A DNA stretch of 64,000 bases from SM1-73 sp964588305 (GCA_964588305.1 CAZPOP010000001.1:124001-188000), one strand, 5' to 3'; positions 1-9,323 are shown, counted from the first letter of the stretch. The notes: generated from the letters alone by a model not told the origin. Numbers and translations: made by a program.

Positions 1-803
1 TAACACTTGGCTGTCTTGGACAAATGGTATTTGTCATTGGGATCGAAGAACAAATTCTTCTCTCCTTTGAACAGGGACTGGTGGGTATGCATGCCGCTGC
101 CATTGATTCCGTAGATCGGTTTGGGCATGAAGGTGGCATAGAGTCCATTCTCCAGCGCCACCTCTTTGACCACCAATCTATAGATCATGGCATAATCCGC
201 CATGGTGAGAGCATCCTGATATTGCAGGTCTATCTCATGCTGGCTGCAAGCGACTTCATGATGACTGCATTCGACTCGAATACCCAAACCTTCCAAAGCG
301 GAGGCGGTCTTCTTCCTGGCCTTTACCGACTCATCCACGGTAGTGTAGTCGAAATATCCTCCCTCGTCCAAGAACACCGGAGATTTGGCGCTTTTAAAAT
401 AGAAATATTCCATCTCCGGTCCCAGATACAATGTCTGTCCGTTTTTTTCTAACCTCTCCAGGTTTCTCTTCAAAACGTAGCGCGGATCGCCGGCATAGGG
501 CGTTCCGTCGGAGTTGTGGATGTCGCAAAACATCAAGGCCACCTTTTCTCCGCCGATGAGCCAGGGAAAGACCTTGAAAGTATTGAAATCGGGAATCGCC
601 ACCATGTCGGATTCCTCGATGCGCACGAATCCTTCGATGGATGAGCCATCAAATCCCTGTCCGTCCTCCAGCACGTGTTCTATTTCCCCCCGGGTGATGG
701 ACATTCCTTTAAGCTGGCCCAAGATGTCGGTGAACCACAGGCGAATGTACTTGACCTGGTTCTCGTCAATAAGACCGAGCACTTCCTCTTTGGTTGTGTT
801 CAT
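1..803 (-). CDS. glnA: Glutamine synthetase type I, 5' part only (runs off left edge)
   Basis: ATP-dependent synthesis of glutamine from glutamate and ammonia in the cytoplasm. The reading frame opens at ATG 801-803 and has no stop before the window edge, so about 267 N-terminal residues are visible. The beta-grasp N-domain carries GFDGSSIEGF and ESDM motifs; the catalytic part shows GPEMEYFYF, the HHEVA motif with QHEIDL, and MPKPIYGINGSGMHTHQSL with the ATP/glutamate-binding region. The HHEVAASQHEIDL style is that of the GSI-alpha group found in archaea and Gram-positives, unlike the neighbour upstream, so the two are not simple duplicates. It lies 106 bp downstream of the second synthetase on the same strand, probably co-transcribed. 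Function is secure; subtype is inference. Confidence 0.93.
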   Translation of the reverse strand, partial: MNTTKEEVLGLIDENQVKYIRLWFTDILGQLKGMSITRGEIEHVLEDGQGFDGSSIEGFVRIEESDMVAIPDFNTFKVFPWLIGGEKVALMFCDIHNSDGTPYAGDPRYVLKRNLERLEKNGQTLYLGPEMEYFYFKSAKSPVFLDEGGYFDYTTVDESVKARKKTASALEGLGIRVECSHHEVACSQHEIDLQYQDALTMADYAMIYRLVVKEVALENGLYATFMPKPIYGINGSGMHTHQSLFKGEKNLFFDPNDKYHLSKTAKC

Positions 804-909
804 GGTTTTCCCTCTGGTTGAATGTTGGAATGGCGAGATCTTCAATGTGCTTCCCGGTTTCCTGACGTCAGATGATACAGAAGAAAAAACCAACTCTCCT
901 GCTGGGAAG

Positions 910-2358
910 CTAAACGTCGTAATAAAGATTCATCTCGTAAGGATGCGGTCTGTGTCTTACCTCATTATATTCTTTATTAAGCTTATGATCGATCCATATC
1001 TCCAAAAGATCCTGGGTGAAAACGTTGCCTTCCAAAAGGAATTGATGATCTTTTTCCAAAGCTTCTAAAGCCTCCTTCAGGGTGGTGGGCACAGACTTTA
1101 TTTTTTCCCTCTTCTCCGGGCTCAAAGCGAAGATGTTCTGGTCAAATGGACCGAATCCCGCTTTGGTCGGATCGATTTTTCTTTTTATCCCATCGATCCC
1201 TGCCATGAGTTGAGCCGCCAAGGCCAGATACACATTACAGGTTCCGTCCGGCGGTCGGAATTCCATCCTCTTACACTCGGGTTCTGTGGCGTATTTCGGA
1301 ATGCGAATGGCCGCGCTCCGGTTGGCCAAAGAGAAAAAGAGTTTAACCGGAGCTTCGAATCCGGGAACCAGTCTTTTGTAAGAATTGGTGCTGGGATTGG
1401 TGATGGCCAAAAGAGCGCTCCCGTGACTGAGAAGTCCGCCAATATAATAAAGAGCCAATTTACTCAAGCCCGCATAACCTTTCTTGTCGTAAAAGAGGGA
1501 TTTCCCGTTTTTGAAAAGATACTGATGAAAATGCATCCCGCTGCCAGCCTCGTTATACAGGGGCTTGGGCATGAAGGTGACGGTATGGTCGTGTCTTCTG
1601 GCCACCATCTTTATCACGTACTTAACCCACACGGTGATGTCACCCATGTTGGTCAAGGTGTCGTGCAGGATCTCTATCTCGGATTGCCCGGGACCCCCCA
1701 CCTCATGGTGATGATACCTAACCGGAGTGCCTCCCTCCTCAATCAATTGGACCATCTCCGTTCGAACTTCGAAAAGATCATCCAGGGGAGGAATGGCATG
1801 ATAGCCGCTGTGGCTTGGTATCTTATGACCCAGGTTTTTCCCTTCCATCAAACCTGAGTTCCAATCGGCTTCATTGGAATCTATGATGTAAGAGGCCATG
1901 TTAATATCGTTCCTATAGCTGACGCTGTCAAAGATGTAAAATTCAAACTCCGTGCTCCAAAAACTACTATCTGCGATGCCCGTTTTGAGCAGGTACTCTT
2001 CTGCTTTCTGAGCAATGTATCTGGGTTCCCTCTTGAAAGGTTTCGAACCGCCGATCTCAAAGGAGCTGCAGATGAAGCTCAAGGTGGGCATATTCCAGAA
2101 GGGGTCCAGCTTGGCGGTCTTGACGTCAGGAATGAGTACCATGTCTCCGGATTCCACAGACTTGAATCCCGGCGTTGAAGAACCGTCAAAGGGAACGCCC
2201 TCCTTGAACATGTCGATTCTCAGCTGGCTCACAGGCAGGGAAAGGTGATGCCACCTCCCGAACAGATCGATGAATTTCAAATCGACCATCTCGATTTTTC
2301 TATCCTGAGCAAATTTTATCACTTCTTTTGCGCTTTTAAGCCCGAATTCTGAATTCAT
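910..2358 (-). CDS. glnA: Glutamine synthetase type I, second divergent copy
   Basis: 482-residue full-length type I glutamine synthetase. I start it at the ATG at 2356-2358, preceded by GGAGGTGG ten bases upstream; the open frame extends 36 codons further but that extension has no similarity to the family. Motifs: FDGSSTPGF, FWSTEFEFYIFD, HHHEVGGPGQSEIEI, MPKPLYNEAGSGMHFHQ, NRSAAIRIP and RMEFRPPDGTCNVYLA. The HHHEV plus GQ pattern resembles the GSI-beta (proteobacterial) group. At the position of the adenylylated tyrosine of the E. coli enzyme (NLYDLPPE) this protein reads NIFALSPE, so the acceptor Tyr is a Phe and control by adenylylation is unlikely. Pairs with the different synthetase immediately downstream. 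Confidence 0.93.
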   Translation of the reverse strand: MNSEFGLKSAKEVIKFAQDRKIEMVDLKFIDLFGRWHHLSLPVSQLRIDMFKEGVPFDGSSTPGFKSVESGDMVLIPDVKTAKLDPFWNMPTLSFICSSFEIGGSKPFKREPRYIAQKAEEYLLKTGIADSSFWSTEFEFYIFDSVSYRNDINMASYIIDSNEADWNSGLMEGKNLGHKIPSHSGYHAIPPLDDLFEVRTEMVQLIEEGGTPVRYHHHEVGGPGQSEIEILHDTLTNMGDITVWVKYVIKMVARRHDHTVTFMPKPLYNEAGSGMHFHQYLFKNGKSLFYDKKGYAGLSKLALYYIGGLLSHGSALLAITNPSTNSYKRLVPGFEAPVKLFFSLANRSAAIRIPKYATEPECKRMEFRPPDGTCNVYLALAAQLMAGIDGIKRKIDPTKAGFGPFDQNIFALSPEKREKIKSVPTTLKEALEALEKDHQFLLEGNVFTQDLLEIWIDHKLNKEYNEVRHRPHPYEMNLYYDV

Positions 2359-2544
2359 AAGATAGGTTCCACCTCCATTTGATAAGAGTGCAAAGGCATC
2401 GGCCAAATCGAAACAGTCACCTCCGTTTTGAAAACGAAAATTAATACAAGACGGCAGAAAAGTCAAACAAAATGAGAGGTGGGCAGTGTCAAGAATATTG
2501 CGTGAATCTTGGGTTCCGAGAGGGATACAGCAAATTATCCGATT

Positions 2545-3777
2545 CTATGAAAGAACTCTTGGGGAGGGGACATCGAGTTGGCTCCTGACTCCCTTCATCT
2601 CCCGTTGGAAAATCTCAATGTATCTGCTATGAGGGTACTTGCTTTCCAACTCCTGAAAATATTCATACGCTTCCTTGGGTTGCCCCAATTTACTGGAGCA
2701 GAGAAAAATCAGCTTGGCCAATAACTGTTCGGTTTTGGGGTAGTCCGGTTCCAGTCGATGAAGTTTTTGCAAAATCAGATATCCCAATTCGTAATGTGCG
2801 TACTTGGTGCATAGCACAGCTACCTGGAATTCCATGTCCTGGGATAAGATCAACTCTTCATGCTTCAAAGTGAAAGCCATGTCATAAATCCTTAAGGCCT
2901 CTTCGGTCTGACGCGCCTGGTATGAGACTTTGAACGCTTCGAGGTATTCTCTCACCGCCTCGTCATATTTTTTTGCGGTTATGTAACTTTGCGCCAGTTC
3001 CAGCCGAGGCTTTATGTTCTTGGGCGAGGCATCGATGCTCTGTATGAGATGAAAACGTGAGCTTTGATCGCCGGTCCAGGAAGCGTCCTGCCCCTTGAGA
3101 TATAGGACATCTGCCTTTGCCTCCTTCAAGAGGTTCATCTTCAACCCCAGAATGGCTCCGAAGAGGAATCCCCCGATGTGGGCCCAGTAAGCCACTGATG
3201 AGAATCCGCCCAGGGATATAAGGCCGAAAATAAGCTGAGGGATAAACCACAAACCCAGCAGAAAGACCCAGGCTTTCAGATGAAAAGTGAAAATCTTGAA
3301 GTATAAAAAGAAGAAGAAAAACCAGCGCATCTCGATCTTGACGAAGTAGTATCTAATCAGAAAGACTCCCAATACTGCCGCGATCGCACCGGAAGCGCCG
3401 ACCATCGGTATCTGGGTGCCAACTCCGGTAAGATGGCAGATCAGGATGTGAGTTAAGGCGGCGGTTATCCCTCCCCCAAAATAGAAAAGTAGAAATCTAT
3501 AGTGCCCGAAGATGCTTTCCACCACCTTGCCAAAAAGCCAGAGGAAAAGCATATTGAAAACTATGTGACATATCCCGCCGTGCATGAACATATGAGTGAT
3601 GAAGCCCTCAAGCTTGAGCGATGCAGGAACCAAGCCGTAGGTTGCAAAAAGACACATCAGGCCCTGACAGGGGGTCAGGAGGACTGGTATGAATGCCAAT
3701 AGGTTTATCCCGATCAAAGCCAGAGTTACGGGATAATCCTCTCTGTAGGATACATGTATTCTGGTCGGAATCAGCAT
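2545..3777 (-). CDS. Rhomboid-family intramembrane serine protease with C-terminal TPR region
   Basis: 410 residues. The first about 215 form a six-helix rhomboid: HMFMHGGICHIVFN in TM2 (the oxyanion HxxxN), GASGAI with predicted nucleophile Ser129, and AHIGGFLFG with catalytic His200. Between them lies a very hydrophobic stretch with a run of five Phe. The remaining about 190 residues are soluble and helical, with TPR-like pairs (LELAQSYITAKKYDEAVREY), and probably bind a partner on the cytoplasmic side. Rhomboids cleave transmembrane segments of substrate proteins; the substrate here is unknown. A second rhomboid without the TPR part is at the right end of the window. The start ATG is the first of the frame; no strong ribosome site is visible. 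Confidence 0.9.
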   Translation of the reverse strand: MLIPTRIHVSYREDYPVTLALIGINLLAFIPVLLTPCQGLMCLFATYGLVPASLKLEGFITHMFMHGGICHIVFNMLFLWLFGKVVESIFGHYRFLLFYFGGGITAALTHILICHLTGVGTQIPMVGASGAIAAVLGVFLIRYYFVKIEMRWFFFFFLYFKIFTFHLKAWVFLLGLWFIPQLIFGLISLGGFSSVAYWAHIGGFLFGAILGLKMNLLKEAKADVLYLKGQDASWTGDQSSRFHLIQSIDASPKNIKPRLELAQSYITAKKYDEAVREYLEAFKVSYQARQTEEALRIYDMAFTLKHEELILSQDMEFQVAVLCTKYAHYELGYLILQKLHRLEPDYPKTEQLLAKLIFLCSSKLGQPKEAYEYFQELESKYPHSRYIEIFQREMKGVRSQLDVPSPRVLS

Positions 3778-3935
3778 TCAGATTTCCTCGATTTATGTGC
3801 CTCTTATCGGTCTTCTGGAGGCTTGCTTGAATATCTGGTGTAGCTAAAACTCTGGAAGGTGTTCAAAAAAAAGGCAGGATGGACTCACGTCGCAAACTAG
3901 ACAGTTTGGTCCTTTAGTCCTTGAAGACTTGGCTC

Positions 3936-5276
3936 TTACGAGGATGGCGGCGGTCCGCCCAGAAACAGACAGTTGACCAGATAGACCACGTCGACCAAGT
4001 CAACCAGACCGTCAAAATCCGTGTCCCCCACCCAGAGTGGATCAGGGGAAGATCCGCCAATGAACAGGTAGTTCATCAAGTAGACAACGTCACCTATGTC
4101 GATCACGCCGTTTCCGTCAACATCACCGCAGACCGCTGGCGGCTTCTCCTTTGCCTGACAAACGAGGCTATCACCGACGCTGCCATCGGTGCGCACCATC
4201 TTGAACTTTAGCAAATCAGGCCACGCGGTGAAATCGACGCAGTGGTGACATTTTTCAGTATATTGCGTCCAGCTGCTCTCCGCCGGAGTATGAAGCGGTG
4301 CTCCACCTCCCGCCGCTATCATGTACGTGACTCCGTTTATCGGCCCATTTCTTTGATAGAAGTGGCTGTGCCCGCTGAAGACGAAGTCAACCTCATAGGC
4401 TTCGAAAAGGGGGGACAGGGTATCTCGTAAACCTAAGGTGCTGTTGTGTCCCCCAGCACAATAAGGATGCTTGTGCAAGAGAACGAAAATGAAAGTCTTA
4501 GGGTAGGCCTCTCGGAGATCGGACTTCAGCCACTCATATTGGGGGCTTGACGGTCCGTAAGGAATCTCTGTATCCAGGCTGATAAAATGCGAATTCCCGT
4601 AATCGAAGGAGTAATAAGACTCCGTACTATCCGGATTATTGTGGGGCAGGTAGAAATAGTCGTAGTAGAGAGGGTTTTCGCTTTCATGGTTTCCTATGGC
4701 ATAATAGAATGGAATTCGCTGGGCGCAAGTAGCAGCCGAGCATATGGTTGCGAAGTAGATGGCCCAGTGGCTTTCATCGTATCCGTGTTCCACAACGTCT
4801 CCGGTATGCAGAGTGAAATAGGGATCGAGCGCGACCATCGTATTTATGACAGCCAGATGGCTGTCCGCTTGAGTCCTGGTATCTCCATAAACACAGAATC
4901 CGAATGGCGTGTCATAGGACACAGCAGTTCTGAATGTGTAATCCGGAGTCTCGTTCCCTTCAAACAGAACTTGGTAATGGTAGATAGTGTCGGGAAGAAG
5001 GCCGGTCAATGTCAGACTATGAGCTGTTTTCAGAGTTACCTCTTTTTCCTCGTTCCCATATCCTGCGGTAAGGCCGTATTGAACAACCGAGCTGTCTGGT
5101 GTTGCCGTGCGCCAGCTTACAATAATCGAGTTCAGAGTCACGCAGGAAAGATAAGGTCCCTTTTGTGGAAGACCCTCAACTGGAATCGTTTCTCCTTGCA
5201 CCTTCACGTGACTAGTTTCTAGGGGGCACAGAATCCAGAAAGCAAAGAGTACGAAGATACAAATCCTTTTGGCCAT
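3936..5276 (-). CDS. Secreted metallophosphoesterase (purple acid phosphatase-like) with dockerin-like C-terminus
   Basis: 446 residues with an N-terminal signal peptide (residues 1-22). Residues about 38-120 form a fibronectin/purple-acid-phosphatase-type beta domain (VSWRTATPDSSVVQYG). The calcineurin-like phosphoesterase follows with all metal-ligand motifs: YGDTR, HTGDVVEHG, GNHES, LHKHP and SGHSH. The last about 60 residues are two calcium-binding dockerin-like repeats (GDVDGNGVIDIGDVVYLMNY and a second copy). Predicted to hydrolyse phosphomonoesters or diesters outside the cell. The start is an ATG with AAAGG seven bases upstream. No partner gene is adjacent, so it is probably a single-gene unit. 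Confidence 0.88.
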   Translation of the reverse strand: MAKRICIFVLFAFWILCPLETSHVKVQGETIPVEGLPQKGPYLSCVTLNSIIVSWRTATPDSSVVQYGLTAGYGNEEKEVTLKTAHSLTLTGLLPDTIYHYQVLFEGNETPDYTFRTAVSYDTPFGFCVYGDTRTQADSHLAVINTMVALDPYFTLHTGDVVEHGYDESHWAIYFATICSAATCAQRIPFYYAIGNHESENPLYYDYFYLPHNNPDSTESYYSFDYGNSHFISLDTEIPYGPSSPQYEWLKSDLREAYPKTFIFVLLHKHPYCAGGHNSTLGLRDTLSPLFEAYEVDFVFSGHSHFYQRNGPINGVTYMIAAGGGAPLHTPAESSWTQYTEKCHHCVDFTAWPDLLKFKMVRTDGSVGDSLVCQAKEKPPAVCGDVDGNGVIDIGDVVYLMNYLFIGGSSPDPLWVGDTDFDGLVDLVDVVYLVNCLFLGGPPPSS

Positions 5277-5449
5277 AATATACCTTTCGGAAAAGATCGT
5301 TGGAGATTAACACCGTAATGCTGGCCAAAGAGCTGTTTGCTGACCTGATTGGATGATCATCTCTGAACCTCAAGAATGCAAGCGAAATCTTCTGGTAGTA
5401 GTAGGCGCTTGGAAGGAAACTGGCAAGGTGAAAAAAGCAAAGCTCCCTG

Positions 5450-7366
5450 TCATAGAGTGACTTTCATGCCGGCAAGAAGGGTTCTGCCCGGCATGGGGAA
5501 TTCCTTCTCCTCCTCATAGTTCTTGTCAAAGACATTCTTGATCTCCAGGAAAGGAAAGAAGTGATTGAAGAGCTTCTGGGAGACCTTCAGGTTTGCCACA
5601 AAGTAATGCGGCAGAAGCTCGCTTTCCGGATGAGGAGTAACCCGCCTGCTTACATATTGCCCACTGGTATAGACAGATAGACCGAATTGGAAAACATAAG
5701 AAAGGCTGTAATCTATTTTGTGAGAAGGGCGATAGGGAAGCCAGTATTCGGTCTTGTCCTCGTACGCATCCAGATAGGCATAATTAATGTCAAAGGTAAA
5801 CCTTCTCCTTAGCGTCCCTTTGAACCCGGTCTCGATTCCCTGAAGGATGACCCGGTCCAGATTGGAGTAAATATAGCCCCGTTCCTTTCTGTCGATCAGG
5901 TCTTTGACGTTATTCCTGAAGAGGTCGACTCCGGTTTGCAGAGAGGTGTTGATTTCCCACTCCAGTCCCGCTTCAAGTTTCACCGCCTTCTCCGGCTTAA
6001 GATCGGGATTCCCGGAATCGGTGCCATAAAGGTGTCGAAGAGTTGGGAACCTTGTGGCACCGGAAGCAGCCAGGCGCAAGCGCAGCGGCTTGGCTACAGT
6101 AAACCACATGCCAAAGGAGGGATCAAGAGAGGTCTTTGCCTTCTCCAGCCTGCCCGAAGTCAGAACATTCAAAGCCAGGCCAAGATCCAATGACACGCGC
6201 TTGAGGGGGACAATCTGATGCTGGGTAAATATGGATGTGGTTGTCGTCTTATGAGTTTCCCATTCCTCGTCCACATCCATCCTTTTGTCTATTCCATCTT
6301 CTCTCATGTTCAAGCCCCAGGCACTCTGGTTGTCATCTCTCCAGAAGAGCTTCCACAAAAAGCTCCCTCCCAGATCCCAGCTATCGTGGATGCTGTCGTA
6401 GTTTCTGTTCTCGTAAACATAGGTGGAGTCATAATCGATCAATCTGTTTTTGCACCCGTCGTAATACAGCTTGGCTTTTAAATACCATCTTGTTCCGAGG
6501 TAACTTTCCCCGGCCAGATCGAAGTAACGCCTTTTCCATTCCACGAATCTCCAGAACCTGGGCAGATCCTCGTTCACCCCTCCGGGCAGCCCTTTCTCCC
6601 CATCGAAATAGCCCAAAGAGAAAGAAAGATCGGTTTGAGGGGAGAGTTTGTAATTGAGCTTACCATCCAGATTGAATCTATCATAATCGCTGTTCTCTCT
6701 CAGACCACCATCTTCCCACCTTCCGGGACGAAAATCATCTGAAAGATGAAAACCATCCGACTTGCTCTTTCCGGCAGAGAACCAGAAATCCAGATTCCCG
6801 ATTTTCGAGCCATAATTCAGAATCGAATTCCAGGTATCAGCATTTCCGAACGAGAGAAGCAAATCCCCGGTTCTGGTTCGGGCAGTCCTTTTGGTTACGA
6901 TATTGACGATTCCCCCCATGGTGTTGGCCCCGTAAAGTGAGGCGGCGGGACCCTTGATTACCTTGATTTTCGATATGTTGCTCACCGGCAGGGAGGCCAA
7001 ATCCAGATCTCCGTAATAAGGAAGATTCACCGGACGCCCGTCCACCAGTATCAACACGTGCTTGGAGGAGAATCCCCTTAACATGATCTCGGTGGAGTTT
7101 TTGTCTCCGGTGGATACCCACGCTCCCGGAACGGACGACAGCGCCTCACCCGCGGTGGTAGCTCCTTGAGCTTCAATCGCCTCTGCCGTGATCTCGCTTA
7201 TGGCGGTAGGAGGTTTCTGTGTTCTTTCTCCCACCACCATAACCTCACCCAGGTAGTAGATGGGCAGATCGCTCTTCGTCGAGTCCACCTCATCAGCGAA
7301 GACACCTCTCCAGGAGATCAGACCCAAGAGAGAAATTAACATTGAGAGTATTAATGTTCTCTTCAT
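5450..7366 (-). CDS. TonB-dependent outer-membrane receptor
   Basis: 638-residue outer-membrane transporter. Signal peptide (about 1-24), a TonB-box-like stretch (GEVMVVGER), plug domain with VLILVDGRPVN and GPAASLYGANTMGGIVNI, then a 22-strand-type barrel rich in alternating aromatic residues, ending in a C-terminal beta-signal (AGMKVTL). Plug style is BtuB/CirA-like. It starts only 3 bases after the stop of the upstream lipoprotein gene and is the third gene of a riboswitch-controlled unit whose aptamer at 9324-9428 resembles the molybdenum/tungsten cofactor class. The substrate is therefore inferred to be a molybdenum- or tungsten-related compound; from the protein alone a cobalamin, siderophore or other metal complex is equally possible. 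Confidence 0.92.
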   Translation of the reverse strand: MKRTLILSMLISLLGLISWRGVFADEVDSTKSDLPIYYLGEVMVVGERTQKPPTAISEITAEAIEAQGATTAGEALSSVPGAWVSTGDKNSTEIMLRGFSSKHVLILVDGRPVNLPYYGDLDLASLPVSNISKIKVIKGPAASLYGANTMGGIVNIVTKRTARTRTGDLLLSFGNADTWNSILNYGSKIGNLDFWFSAGKSKSDGFHLSDDFRPGRWEDGGLRENSDYDRFNLDGKLNYKLSPQTDLSFSLGYFDGEKGLPGGVNEDLPRFWRFVEWKRRYFDLAGESYLGTRWYLKAKLYYDGCKNRLIDYDSTYVYENRNYDSIHDSWDLGGSFLWKLFWRDDNQSAWGLNMREDGIDKRMDVDEEWETHKTTTTSIFTQHQIVPLKRVSLDLGLALNVLTSGRLEKAKTSLDPSFGMWFTVAKPLRLRLAASGATRFPTLRHLYGTDSGNPDLKPEKAVKLEAGLEWEINTSLQTGVDLFRNNVKDLIDRKERGYIYSNLDRVILQGIETGFKGTLRRRFTFDINYAYLDAYEDKTEYWLPYRPSHKIDYSLSYVFQFGLSVYTSGQYVSRRVTPHPESELLPHYFVANLKVSQKLFNHFFPFLEIKNVFDKNYEEEKEFPMPGRTLLAGMKVTL

Positions 7367-7369
7367 AAT

Positions 7370-8164
7370 TTATTTAACTTCGGGGATTAACTCTATCGTT
7401 TGCAGGTATAGTATCCTCGAATCAACTCCCAGATCAGGAGAGAACTTGGTCACGTCCAGATCCAGAAGCCACCACCCGGTCTGGAATTCAGACCAGGAGA
7501 ATTGCCTCTCCTCTCCCTGGACAGATATTAGATTGTAGGTATAGTTTTCCGGGGTGGAGGTCAAGGTATCGACGAAATCAGCCAGTCTGATTCCCCTCCG
7601 GCCATTGTAAAAAGCGTCCACCGAATCCGAATAAGTTGCAGTCTCCATATCCATCACCAAAGAAAAGCTGAAGCCCTCTTCTTCCTTGAATTTGGTTTCA
7701 ATCTTTCTCAGCAGCTCAATGCTTGCCACGTCTTTTACATAGTATCTTCCCGCAAGCCCCAGGCTGGCGTCAAACGTGGCCTTCCTGTCGCTGAGCTTTA
7801 GATAACCTTTCTGCATGTGTTCCCAGACGTTATCCGGGCTTCCCTTTTTGGCAGCGTAGAATCCATCCGATCCGATTACCCGATAAGCGTAAATCTTCGG
7901 ATAATCGGTCATGGTCGAATCGACGAAATCAGACAGCCTGATAGCTTCGTCTCCCTCAAATGTGACCTTTTCCAGAATATCAAAGTACCTGACGAAGGTC
8001 AGATCACCTAACTTGACGGTGATGAAATCCGATTTTGGCTTGATTGGGCGGGAACATGCGCAAACGATCACCAGAAAAAGAAAAGACAGAAGAAAACCCT
8101 TTGTGACGCTCGCCGAGCCTCTGCGCCGAAATCTTGACTTGGTATGTTCAGTTATGTGGAACAT
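7370..8164 (-). CDS. Lipoprotein with two repeated modules, partner of TonB receptor
   Basis: 264 residues. A hydrophobic segment ends in a lipobox (IVCAC, lipidated Cys about 36), so it is probably anchored in the outer membrane. The mature part is a tandem duplication of a roughly 100-residue module: module 1 has AIRLSDFVDSTMTDYPKIY, GSDGFYA and LGLAGRYYVKDVASIELL; module 2 has GIRLADFVDTLTSTPENY, the WSEFQTGWWLLD segment and ILYLQTIELI. The pattern (LsDfvd, then SDGF, then a grY-VKDV-IEL end) reminds me of the sulfite-oxidase type molybdopterin-binding fold, though no cofactor-ligating Cys is seen. That likeness is inference. Sits directly before the TonB receptor gene, so a periplasmic or surface substrate-binding role is plausible. 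Confidence 0.75.
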   Translation of the reverse strand: MFHITEHTKSRFRRRGSASVTKGFLLSFLFLVIVCACSRPIKPKSDFITVKLGDLTFVRYFDILEKVTFEGDEAIRLSDFVDSTMTDYPKIYAYRVIGSDGFYAAKKGSPDNVWEHMQKGYLKLSDRKATFDASLGLAGRYYVKDVASIELLRKIETKFKEEEGFSFSLVMDMETATYSDSVDAFYNGRRGIRLADFVDTLTSTPENYTYNLISVQGEERQFSWSEFQTGWWLLDLDVTKFSPDLGVDSRILYLQTIELIPEVK

Positions 8165-8231
8165 GAGAAAGCCGAGAGTCAGATCGAACCGATTGCTTAA
8201 CGGACCAGATGTCTGAATCTTTCATACTTGA

Positions 8232-9170
8232 TCACTTCAGATACAAGAGCCGTTTAGTCTGAGAAAAGTCTTCCGTCTGCAATCGATAGAGATATATGCC
8301 GCTGGAGACAGGTTCTCCATACTGATCGGTTGCATCCCACTCAATCACATGTGCACCAGCTTGTCTTCGCGTGTTTAGTACGGTCTTCACCCTTTGACCT
8401 CGAATACTGTAAATGGTCAGGTTTACCCAGGCAGACCTGTCCAGTTCGAATTGGAAGAGCGTTGTGCTATTGAATGGATTGGGGAAGTTCTGCCCCAATG
8501 AAAAGACCTTATAGGTGTTTTCATCATCGAGGCACTCCACGTCGGTCGGCTCAGTCAGGATTTCAAGATAGGGAAGCTCTTGCGGATACTCACTCAAATA
8601 GCGATGGCTGCGGAAACGGACATATGGTCCATCTGTGGGACTATCCTCAACTGGATCCTTGAGCAAAAATCCATAATCCGCTGCATTGCTCCATCGATTC
8701 CTCAAAAGGTCTGTAACATCCCATTCCGCCCAGTTTTCCAACTCCTCCGGCACGTTGGCGGAGGTGCCGAGGCTGCTGTCATAATCGCCCCCAGCAGTCG
8801 TCCAGGGAAAGTTCCAGGTGGCCGTCGACTCATCGAAACCGGAAGTCAGCGGATATACGTTTATGGTTCGTGAACCAGTGTAGTATCCTCCCCGGTAATG
8901 ATAGAGAAACAGCTTGGCTTGTGAGATTGAATCGGCTCCCCACCCGGTTAGATCAAAATGGATGACAATCCTGGCGTTCTCGTTTAGTTCCGAGGCCACC
9001 AAGATTCCGCCGAAGTTTACGAAGTTTGTGTCCGGGTCGCACTGGTCTATGAAAACCGAGTTATCCTCAGGTCCCACAATGTGGGTGGCAGCGAAAGAAA
9101 GCTGACCTGCAAAAAGACCGACCAGGACGAATGAAAACAAGAACGAACTAACCCTTCGCGTCAGATGCAT
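8232..9170 (-). CDS. Secreted DNRLRE-domain protein with FlgD-like/T9SS-type sorting domain
   Basis: 312 residues: signal peptide (1-27), a beta-rich DNRLRE-type domain (about 30-200) recognised from the start SVFIDQCDPDTNFVNFG, RIVIHFDLTGWGADSISQAKLFLY and YGFLLKD, then an FlgD-like Ig C-terminus (about 225-312) with QNFPNPFNSTT, YSIRGQRV, WDATDQYGEPVSSGIYLYRL and TKRLLYLK. That tail is the typical type A sorting signal of type IX-like export, predicting a surface location. Start ATG has AGGAGG eight bases upstream. It is the first gene after the riboswitch/terminator leader and is followed by the lipoprotein and TonB receptor genes, so it may be a surface partner for uptake; this role is inferred from context only. 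Confidence 0.85.
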   Translation of the reverse strand: MHLTRRVSSFLFSFVLVGLFAGQLSFAATHIVGPEDNSVFIDQCDPDTNFVNFGGILVASELNENARIVIHFDLTGWGADSISQAKLFLYHYRGGYYTGSRTINVYPLTSGFDESTATWNFPWTTAGGDYDSSLGTSANVPEELENWAEWDVTDLLRNRWSNAADYGFLLKDPVEDSPTDGPYVRFRSHRYLSEYPQELPYLEILTEPTDVECLDDENTYKVFSLGQNFPNPFNSTTLFQFELDRSAWVNLTIYSIRGQRVKTVLNTRRQAGAHVIEWDATDQYGEPVSSGIYLYRLQTEDFSQTKRLLYLK

Positions 9171-9290
9171 TGCGAAGTCCTCCTTCCTTGATTAGATGTG
9201 AACCCGCAAGTTTGGATTATCGAGACAACGATCCGATTCTGAGGCCATTCTCAGAACTCATCGGAGGAGGAGGCCTATCACCTTTCTCTC

Positions 9291-9319
9291 AAAAAAAATA
9301 CCAGGCCTCCGCAGCCTGG
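9291..9319 (-). terminator. Intrinsic terminator directly after the riboswitch aptamer
   Basis: On the minus strand CCAGGC-TGCGGAG-GCCTGG forms a 6-bp GC-rich stem followed by TATTTTTTTT. It lies within five bases of the 3' end of the aptamer and 120 bp before the first gene of the TonB operon, the usual arrangement of a transcription-attenuating riboswitch. Confidence 0.85.
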
Positions 9320-9323
9320 TTAT

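Noticed and set aside
3865..3920. Terminator-like GGACT...AGTCC hairpin near an A8 run after the rhomboid/phosphatase genes
   Set aside because: The T-run on the minus strand is separated from the stem by eight bases and the stem is interrupted; too weak to call.
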